DNA from: Pseudomonadota bacterium
GTDB taxonomy: Bacteria > Pseudomonadota > Gammaproteobacteria > Steroidobacterales > Steroidobacteraceae
NCBI GenBank assembly: GCA_018241455.1
Contig: JAFEDW010000026.1
Span: 1 to 14,103 of the forward strand
Length of the DNA stretch: 14,103 nt
Reading direction: 5' to 3'
Below are positions 6,966-14,103 of the stretch, piece by piece. Position 1 is the first letter of the stretch. The number at the start of each line of letters is the position of its first letter. Made by a program: the position numbers and the translations under genes. The notes beneath the pieces are model-generated. The model was given only the letters and a program-made list of their open reading frames with translations, ran no database searches and was not told the DNA's origin.

Positions 6966-7451
6966 TTAAACGCGCCGCTTCTTCGGCGGACGGCAGCCGT
7001 TGTGCGGAATCGGCGTCACGTCCTCGATGCTGGTGATCTTCAGGCCGCAGCCGTTCAGCGCGCGCACCGCGGATTCGCGCCCGGGGCCCGGGCCGCCGAC
7101 GCGCACTTCGACGTTCTTGACGCCGTGCTCCTGCGCGGCGATGCCGGCCTTCTCGGCCGCCACCTGCGCCGCGAACGGCGTGCTCTTGCGCGAGCCGCGG
7201 AAGCCGCAGCCGCCCGAGGTCGCCCACGACAGCGTGTTGCCCTGGCGGTCGGTGATCGTGATGATCGTGTTGTTGAACGAGGCGTGCACGTGCGCGATCG
7301 CGTCGAGCACGTTCTTGCGCGCCTTCTTCGGCTTCTTCGCGGCGGCGGCTGCGCCGGCCGCGCCGGCGGCTGCGCCCGCGCCTGCGGCGGCAGTGGCGGC
7401 CGCGCCTTTGTCGGCGGCGCCCGCGGGTTGCTGTGTCTTCTGTTCAGCCAT
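6966..7451 (-). CDS. rpsK: 30S ribosomal protein S11 with Ala-rich N-terminal extension
   Basis: 30S platform protein at the mRNA exit / Shine-Dalgarno site. The core from about residue 39 (K-K-P-K-K-A-R-K-N-V-L-D-A-I-A-H-V-H-A-S-F-N-N-T) to the end (P-I-P-H-N-G-C-R-P-P-K-K-R-R-V) is a standard S11. It is preceded by about 38 extra residues, almost all Ala/Gly after MAEQKTQQPAG, giving 161 residues against about 129 in E. coli. There is no ATG, GTG or TTG codon within the extension, so a shorter start is not available. The ATG at 7451 has GAGG 10 nt upstream. One core variation is Cys in G-G-C-G-F-R-G where Ser or Ala is usual. 24 nt before rpsD, 16 nt after rpsM. Confidence 0.97.
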   Translation of the reverse strand: MAEQKTQQPAGAADKGAAATAAAGAGAAAGAAGAAAAAKKPKKARKNVLDAIAHVHASFNNTIITITDRQGNTLSWATSGGCGFRGSRKSTPFAAQVAAEKAGIAAQEHGVKNVEVRVGGPGPGRESAVRALNGCGLKITSIEDVTPIPHNGCRPPKKRRV

Positions 7452-7467
7452 GAATTAGTTGCCTCGC

Positions 7468-7848
7468 TTAAACTTTTCCGGGCGGCGCATTGAGCTTGAC
7501 CGCCTGCTTGCGCGGGCCCTTGCGCGTACGCGCGTTGGTGCGCGTGCGCTGGCCGCGCACCGGCAGGCCCTTGCGGTGGCGCATGCCACGCCAGGTGCCC
7601 AGGTCCATCAACCGCTTGATGTTCATCGACACCTCGCGGCGCAGGTCGCCCTCGAGCGGATAGCGTGACAACTGCGCACGGAGCGCGGTCACTTCCGCCT
7701 CGGTCAGGTCCTTGACCTTGGTGGTCGGATCGACGCCGGCGGCGGCGCAGGTGTCGAGCGCGCGCGACTTGCCGATGCCGAAGATGTGCGTAAGGCCGAT
7801 GCCGATGTGCTTGTTCATCGGGATGTTGATGCCGGCTATGCGTGCCAT
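7468..7848 (-). CDS. rpsM: 30S ribosomal protein S13
   Basis: 30S head protein contacting the large subunit and P-site tRNA. 126 residues, slightly longer than E. coli (118). N-terminus MARIAGINIPMNKH, a helix-two-turns-helix region (T-H-I-F-G-I-G-K-S-R-A) and the basic C-terminus R-G-M-R-H-R-K-G-L-P-V-R-G-Q-R-T-R-T-N-A-R-T are all characteristic. The ATG at 7848 follows AGAGGT by 6 nt. It lies only 10 nt after the rpmJ stop, so it has no separate promoter or long leader and must be transcribed with the spc genes. Confidence 0.99.
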   Translation of the reverse strand: MARIAGINIPMNKHIGIGLTHIFGIGKSRALDTCAAAGVDPTTKVKDLTEAEVTALRAQLSRYPLEGDLRREVSMNIKRLMDLGTWRGMRHRKGLPVRGQRTRTNARTRKGPRKQAVKLNAPPGKV

Positions 7849-7858
7849 GCTGCTACCT

Positions 7859-7972
7859 CTACCCTTGACGCTGCTTGTGGCGCGGCTCGACGCAGATCAC
7901 GTAGACCACGCCGCGGCGGCGCACGATCTTGCAGTTCTTGCAGATCTTCTTCACTGACGGACGTACTTTCAT
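7859..7972 (-). CDS. rpmJ: 50S ribosomal protein L36
   Basis: Smallest ribosomal protein, 37 residues: M-K-V-R-P-S-V-K-K-I-C-K-N-C and so on to H-K-Q-R-Q-G. The zinc-ribbon ligands are intact (C11, C14, C27, H32), so this is the zinc-containing form. In many bacteria a zinc-free paralogue replaces it under zinc limitation. The start ATG (7972-7970) overlaps the secY stop TGA (7971-7969) as ATGA, with AGGTG just upstream, indicating translational coupling. The stop TAG is at 7861-7859. Confidence 0.98.
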   Translation of the reverse strand: MKVRPSVKKICKNCKIVRRRGVVYVICVEPRHKQRQG

Positions 7973-9330
7973 CGCTCACCTGTACCCTGCGCGCCGCGGC
8001 CGGCGCCCAGCAAATTGGCTTTCTTCATCAGGCCGGGATACTGGTTGGACATCGTGTGCGCCTGCAGCTGCGCCATGAAATCCATGACCACGACCACCAC
8101 GATCAACAGCGAGGTGCCGCCGAACTGGAACGGCACGCCCTGCGAGGACACCAGCACCTCGGGCAGCAGGCACACCGCCATGATGTAGGCGGCGCCCCAC
8201 AGCGTCAGGCGCGTCAGCACCTTGTCGATGTAGTCGCCGGTCTGCTGGCCGGGGCGGATGCCCGGGATGAACGCGCCGGACTTCTTCAGGTTGTCGGCGG
8301 TCTCGCGCGCGTTGAACACCAGCGCGGTGTAGAAGAACGTAAAACCGAGGATCAGCGCCGCGTACAGCACCAGGTGCAGCGGCTGGCCGTAGTTCAGCGC
8401 GGCCTGGATGCGCTGGAGCACCAGGCTGAATTTCGTATCGGACCCGGTGGCGAAGAAGCTCGCCATCGTCGCCGGGAACAGCAGCAGGCTCGAGGCGAAG
8501 ATCGGCGGGATCACGCCCGACATGTTGAGCTTGAACGGCAGGTGGCTGCTCTGGCCCGCGTACAGCCGGCGGCCGACCTGGCGCTTCGCGTAGTGCACCG
8601 CGATGCGCCGCTGCGCGCGCTCGACGAACACGCAGAAGCCGGTCACTCCGAGGACGATGGCCACCAGCGCGATCGCGAACACCGGCTGCATCTCGCCGTT
8701 GCTGACCGACTCGAAGGTGCGGCCGAGCGCGCCCGGGAGCCCCGCGACGATGCCCGACAGGATGATCATCGAGATGCCGTTGCCGACGCCGCGCTCGGTG
8801 ATCTGCTCGCCGAGCCACATCAGGAACATCGTGCCGGTGGTCATCGTGACGGTCGCGACCAGCAGCCATTGCGGTCCGCCGTTCAACACGTACTGGCCGT
8901 TCTGCAGCGCGACCGCCGCGCCGAACGACTGGAACACCGCCAGGCCGACGGTGGCCCAGCGCGTCAGCTGCGTGGTCTTGCGCCGGCCGGCCTCGCCTTC
9001 CTTGCGGTATTCCATCAGCGTCGGCACGACCATGCCGAGCATCTGGATGATGATCGACGCGGAAATGTAGGGCATCACGCCCATCGCGAAGATCGACATG
9101 CGCTGCAGCGCGCCGCCGCTGAATGAGTTGACGACGCCGAGGATGCCGCTCGACTGGTCGGTGAAGAAGCGCAGTACCGCGGCCTGGTTGATGCCCGGCA
9201 CCTGGATGAACGTGCCGATGCGGTACACGATCAACGCGCCCAGCAGGAAGCCCAAGCGCTTGCGGATATCGCCGCTGCGGCTGGCGTCGGCGAGGGTCGC
9301 CGTCGGATTGCTGAGTGCGCCGGTGGCCAT
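7969..9330 (-). CDS. secY: Preprotein translocase subunit SecY
   Basis: Central channel subunit of the SecYEG translocon in the inner membrane; exports unfolded proteins and inserts membrane proteins. 453 residues, near the family norm of about 440. Ten membrane segments are expected; the first (L-G-F-L-L-G-A-L-I-V-Y-R-I-G), the plug region with the Gly/Ser-rich G-V-V-N-S-F-S-G-G-A, the SecY signature R-M-S-I-F-A-M-G-V-M-P-Y-I-S-A-S-I-I-I-Q, and the cytoplasmic loops G-E-Q-I-T-E-R-G-V-G-N-G and A-K-R-Q-V-G-R-R are all recognisable. The ATG at 9330 overlaps the rplO stop by one base (TGATG), with GAGG upstream. The stop overlaps rpmJ. Placement between rplO and rpmJ is the standard spc order. 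Confidence 0.99.
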   Translation of the reverse strand: MATGALSNPTATLADASRSGDIRKRLGFLLGALIVYRIGTFIQVPGINQAAVLRFFTDQSSGILGVVNSFSGGALQRMSIFAMGVMPYISASIIIQMLGMVVPTLMEYRKEGEAGRRKTTQLTRWATVGLAVFQSFGAAVALQNGQYVLNGGPQWLLVATVTMTTGTMFLMWLGEQITERGVGNGISMIILSGIVAGLPGALGRTFESVSNGEMQPVFAIALVAIVLGVTGFCVFVERAQRRIAVHYAKRQVGRRLYAGQSSHLPFKLNMSGVIPPIFASSLLLFPATMASFFATGSDTKFSLVLQRIQAALNYGQPLHLVLYAALILGFTFFYTALVFNARETADNLKKSGAFIPGIRPGQQTGDYIDKVLTRLTLWGAAYIMAVCLLPEVLVSSQGVPFQFGGTSLLIVVVVVMDFMAQLQAHTMSNQYPGLMKKANLLGAGRGAQGTGER

Positions 9331-9764
9331 CAGGCCTCGACCTTGCCGCCGGCCGCTTCGATCGCGGCACGCGCGCCCTGCGTCGCGCCGATGCCCTTGA
9401 GGTGCACGGCCTTCTTCAGTTCGCCCGACAGCACGACCTTCGCGCTCTCGGCGAACACCGGGACGATCTGCGCGGCCTTCAGCGCCGCCAGGTCGATCAC
9501 GTCGGCCTTGACCAGCGCGAGCTCATGGAGCCGTACTTCGCCGCGCAGCGCCTTGATCGCCGAACGGAAGCCGACCTTCGGCATGCGCCGCTGCAGCGGC
9601 ATCTGGCCGCCTTCGAAGCCGACCTTGTGGTAGCCGCCCTTGCGCGCGCGCTGGCCCTTGACGCCGCGGCCGCAGGTCTTGCCCTGGCCGGCGGACGCGC
9701 CTCGGCCCACGCGCAGCTTGGGGCGGCGTGATCCTTCGACCGGCTTGATGGTGTTCAATCGCAT
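9330..9764 (-). CDS. rplO: 50S ribosomal protein L15
   Basis: Late-assembly large-subunit protein. 144 residues, same as E. coli. The glycine- and arginine-rich N-terminal extension (R-R-P-K-L-R-V-G-R-G-A-S-A-G-Q-G-K-T-C-G-R-G and so on) reaches into 23S rRNA; the C-terminal globular domain follows (V-V-L-S-G-E-L-K-K-A-V-H-L-K). One base separates it from rpmD (TGACATG), with GGAG inside the rpmD end serving as ribosome binding site. Its stop TGA overlaps the secY ATG by one base, so translation of the two is probably coupled. Confidence 0.99.
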   Translation of the reverse strand: MRLNTIKPVEGSRRPKLRVGRGASAGQGKTCGRGVKGQRARKGGYHKVGFEGGQMPLQRRMPKVGFRSAIKALRGEVRLHELALVKADVIDLAALKAAQIVPVFAESAKVVLSGELKKAVHLKGIGATQGARAAIEAAGGKVEA

Positions 9765-9765
9765 G

Positions 9766-9954
9766 TCAGATTCGCTCCACCTTCAGCATGTGCGAGGCCG
9801 CGTTGATCATGCCGCGGTTCTCCGCCGTGTCGGCCACCTGCACGCTCTGGTGACGGCGGCGCAGCCCGAGGCCGCGCACCGACGAACTGATGTGCTTGAG
9901 CTGCCCGTACAGGCTCTTGACCAACGTCACTTTCACTTTGCCGGCGCTCGCCAT
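9766..9954 (-). CDS. rpmD: 50S ribosomal protein L30
   Basis: Small large-subunit protein, 62 residues, typical length. The motif V-K-V-T-L-V-K-S-L-Y-G followed by G-L-G-L-R-R-R-H-Q-S-V and the end N-A-A-S-H-M-L-K-V-E are characteristic L30. It starts 4 nt after the rpsE stop; GGTGAG overlapping that stop serves as ribosome binding site. Standard position between rpsE and rplO. Confidence 0.98.
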   Translation of the reverse strand: MASAGKVKVTLVKSLYGQLKHISSSVRGLGLRRRHQSVQVADTAENRGMINAASHMLKVERI

Positions 9955-9958
9955 GTTC

Positions 9959-10465
9959 TCACCCGAGGATGTCTTCGAGAGTCTTGCCGCGTTTCGCGGC
10001 GATATCGTCCGGCGAGCGCACGCTCGCCAGCGCCTTGACCGTCGCGCGCACCACGTTGATCGGGTTGCGCGAGCCGTAGCTCTTCGCCAGCACGTTGCGC
10101 ACGCCGGCGCACTCGAGCACCGCGCGCATGCCGCCGCCGGCGATGACGCCGGTACCGCTCGAGGCGGGCTGCATGAAGATGCGGGTCGCGCCGTGCGTGC
10201 CCTTGACCGCGTAGTGCAGCGTGTCGTTCGCGAGGCTCACGTTCACCAGGCTCTTGCGCGCATGCGCCATCGCCTTCGAGATCGCCACCGGCACTTCGCG
10301 CGCCTTGCCGAACCCGAAGCCGACGCGGCCGGCGCCGTCACCGACGACCGTCAGCGCGGTGAAGCCGAACTGCTTGCCGCCCTTGACGACCTTGGCGGTG
10401 CGGTTGACCGCGACCAGCTTTTCCATCAGGTCGTCGGCGCTCTGGTTCTTTTCGTTTCTTGCCAT
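9959..10465 (-). CDS. rpsE: 30S ribosomal protein S5
   Basis: 30S protein involved in decoding accuracy and mRNA entry. 168 residues, typical. The N-terminal double-stranded RNA-binding domain (K-L-V-A-V-N-R-T-A-K-V-V-K-G-G, G-R-V-G-F-G-F-G-K-A-R-E-V-P-V-A) and C-terminal domain (S-G-T-G-V-I-A-G-G-G-M-R-A-V-L-E-C-A-G) are intact. The ribosome binding site is weak (CAGAG region before ATG 10465). The upstream neighbour should be rplR, and only its last codons are present, fused to aceE. The 24-nt gap to that stop codon is what one expects for a native rplR-rpsE junction. Confidence 0.99.
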   Translation of the reverse strand: MARNEKNQSADDLMEKLVAVNRTAKVVKGGKQFGFTALTVVGDGAGRVGFGFGKAREVPVAISKAMAHARKSLVNVSLANDTLHYAVKGTHGATRIFMQPASSGTGVIAGGGMRAVLECAGVRNVLAKSYGSRNPINVVRATVKALASVRSPDDIAAKRGKTLEDILG

Positions 10466-10489
10466 GTGCTGCTCTGTTTTGGCTAGATC

Positions 10490-13096
<2,607 letters not shown>

Positions 13097-13225
13097 GGCG
13101 GTGAGAAATGTCCTTGCGGGACGCTGTGTTAGGATGCGCTGCACACGGGCCTAAAGCCGGCGGATCGGCATTATACGCAGATCGAAGCGCAGGCCACCCA
13201 AGGCCCGCCGGCTCCACTGGTGAAC
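13097..13225. promoter_or_regulatory. Divergent aceE/pyrC promoter region
   Basis: The 129-nt gap between divergent start codons must hold both promoters. The minus strand has a perfect -10 hexamer TATAAT at 13175-13170, reading towards aceE, about 75 nt before its ATG; no matching -35 is found at 16-18 nt. On the plus strand the same spot reads ATTATAC and could serve pyrC, also without a clear -35. AAGGA on the minus strand lies 14 nt before the aceE ATG, a long spacing. No operator could be recognised. Confidence 0.45.
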
Positions 13226-14103
13226 ATGCAACAGCTGACGATACGGCGTCCCGACGACTGGCACCTGCACCTGCGCGACGGCGCCATACTCGCGGCCGTG
13301 CTGCCATTCACGGCGCGACGCTTCGCCCGCGCCGTCGTCATGCCGAACCTGGCGCCGCCGGTGACGACCACGGCCGCGGCACTCGCATATCGCGATCGCA
13401 TCCTGGCCGCGTTGCCCGCCGGCGCCGACTTCAAGCCGTTGATGACCCTGTACCTCACCGATTCCATGCCGCCCGGGGAAATCGACCGCGCCGCCGACAG
13501 CGGCGCCGTGCTCGGCTGCAAGCTCTATCCGGCCGGCGCCACCACGCACTCGTCCGCCGGTGTCACCGATGCGCGGCGCATCGATGCCGTGCTCGCGCGC
13601 ATGAGCGAGCGCGCGCTGGTGCTGCAGGTACACGGCGAAGTCACCGACCCGTCGGTCGACATCTTCGACCGCGAGGCGTGCTTCATCGAGCGCGTGCTCG
13701 CGCCGCTCGTCGAACGCCATCCGCGTTTGCGCGTGGTATTCGAACACGTGACCACGCGCGCCGCGGTCGAATACGTATGCGGCGCCCGCGCCGGCGTCGC
13801 CGCCACGGTCACGCCGCAGCACCTGCTGCTGAACCGCAATGCATTGTTCCAGGGCGGCATCCGCCCGCACCTGTACTGCCTGCCGGTGCTCAAGCGCGAG
13901 GCCGACCGCGAGGCACTGCGGTCCGTGGTCGCGCGCGGCGATCCGCGCTTCTTCCTCGGCACCGACAGCGCCCCGCACGCGCGGCACCTGAAGGAGGCGC
14001 CTTGCGGTTGCGCCGGCATCTTCTCGGCGCACGCCGGCATCGAACTGTACGCGGAGGTGTTCGACGAGCTCGGCGTGCTCGAGCGTGGCGCGGAACTCGT
14101 CGT
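13226..14103 (+). CDS. pyrC: Dihydroorotase, PyrC type (3'-truncated by window edge)
   Basis: Zinc enzyme that cyclises N-carbamoyl-aspartate to dihydroorotate, the third step of pyrimidine synthesis. The frame is open from 13226 to the window end: 292 residues of about 345. Metal and catalytic sites of the E. coli-type (class II) enzyme are all present: H13 and H15 in W-H-L-H-L-R-D-G, K99 (the carboxylated lysine) in C-K-L-Y-P-A-G-A-T, H136 in V-H-G-E-V, H174 in F-E-H-V-T-T, and D247 in G-T-D-S-A-P-H-A-R-H. The R-P-H-L-Y-C-L-P-V-L-K-R and C-G-C-A-G segments are also typical. An in-frame GTG at 13220 is an alternative start two codons earlier; neither has a clear Shine-Dalgarno sequence. It is divergent from aceE. 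Confidence 0.96.
   Translation, partial: MQQLTIRRPDDWHLHLRDGAILAAVLPFTARRFARAVVMPNLAPPVTTTAAALAYRDRILAALPAGADFKPLMTLYLTDSMPPGEIDRAADSGAVLGCKLYPAGATTHSSAGVTDARRIDAVLARMSERALVLQVHGEVTDPSVDIFDREACFIERVLAPLVERHPRLRVVFEHVTTRAAVEYVCGARAGVAATVTPQHLLLNRNALFQGGIRPHLYCLPVLKREADREALRSVVARGDPRFFLGTDSAPHARHLKEAPCGCAGIFSAHAGIELYAEVFDELGVLERGAELV

Noticed and set aside
7976..9370. 464-residue alternative minus-strand frame over secY
   Set aside because: The Arg/Pro/His-rich translation has no membrane segments. The SecY frame on the same strand has clear family motifs and coupled starts and stops.
13097..13144. AceE start at GTG 13144
   Set aside because: The extra 16 residues do not resemble AceE, and the ATG at 13096 gives the conserved N-terminus with D-P-I-E-T-R-E-W-L correctly placed.

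Overview
The window is GC-rich, densely packed bacterial DNA. The gene content and order (rpsE-rpmD-rplO-secY-rpmJ-rpsM-rpsK-rpsD-rpoA-rplQ, uvrA nearby, E. coli-type AceE, E. coli-type PyrC) point to a gammaproteobacterium. I cannot name the order or genus. No tRNA, rRNA, CRISPR array, insertion sequence or phage gene is visible.

Layout. Positions 1-2493 (+) hold most of uvrA, cut at its 5' end by the window edge. It is followed by a 213-residue iron-sulfur protein (+) with a divergent 4Fe-4S domain and two CDGSH motifs. This converges on a GNAT acetyltransferase (-). Upstream of the GNAT gene on the minus strand are a very small Ala/Pro-rich lipoprotein with a clear terminator and a palindrome-rich leader, then mscL. 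mscL starts only 37 nt after rplQ. From rplQ at 4640 back to rpsE at 10465, all on the minus strand, is the distal half of the spc operon merged with the alpha operon. Gaps there are 1-35 nt, with stop/start overlaps at rplO/secY and secY/rpmJ. Transcription runs from high to low coordinates. Beyond rpsE, where rplR should lie, is aceE (-), with divergent pyrC (+) running off the right edge.

The main observation is at about 10490-10537. The AceE reading frame does not end like AceE. Its last 13 or so residues (ALADAAREAGLEF) are the C-terminus of ribosomal protein L18, and rpsE follows 24 nt later, as it would after an intact rplR. The spc operon is therefore cut inside rplR and joined in frame to aceE across a short stretch (Lys-Ala-Leu-Ala-Asp) that both proteins could share. 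The rest of rplR, the upstream spc genes and the usual aceF partner of aceE are all absent from the join. The likeliest explanation is an assembly chimera at a short repeat. If the join is real, it is an unusual rearrangement that would put rpsE-to-rplQ behind the aceE promoter.

Other notable points are an 88-residue Lys/Ala-rich tail on L17, an Ala-rich N-terminal extension on S11, loss of a separate alpha-operon leader, and a pair of palindromes just downstream of a candidate promoter for the small lipoprotein. I found no convincing new multi-gene system. Most of the window is core housekeeping sequence.
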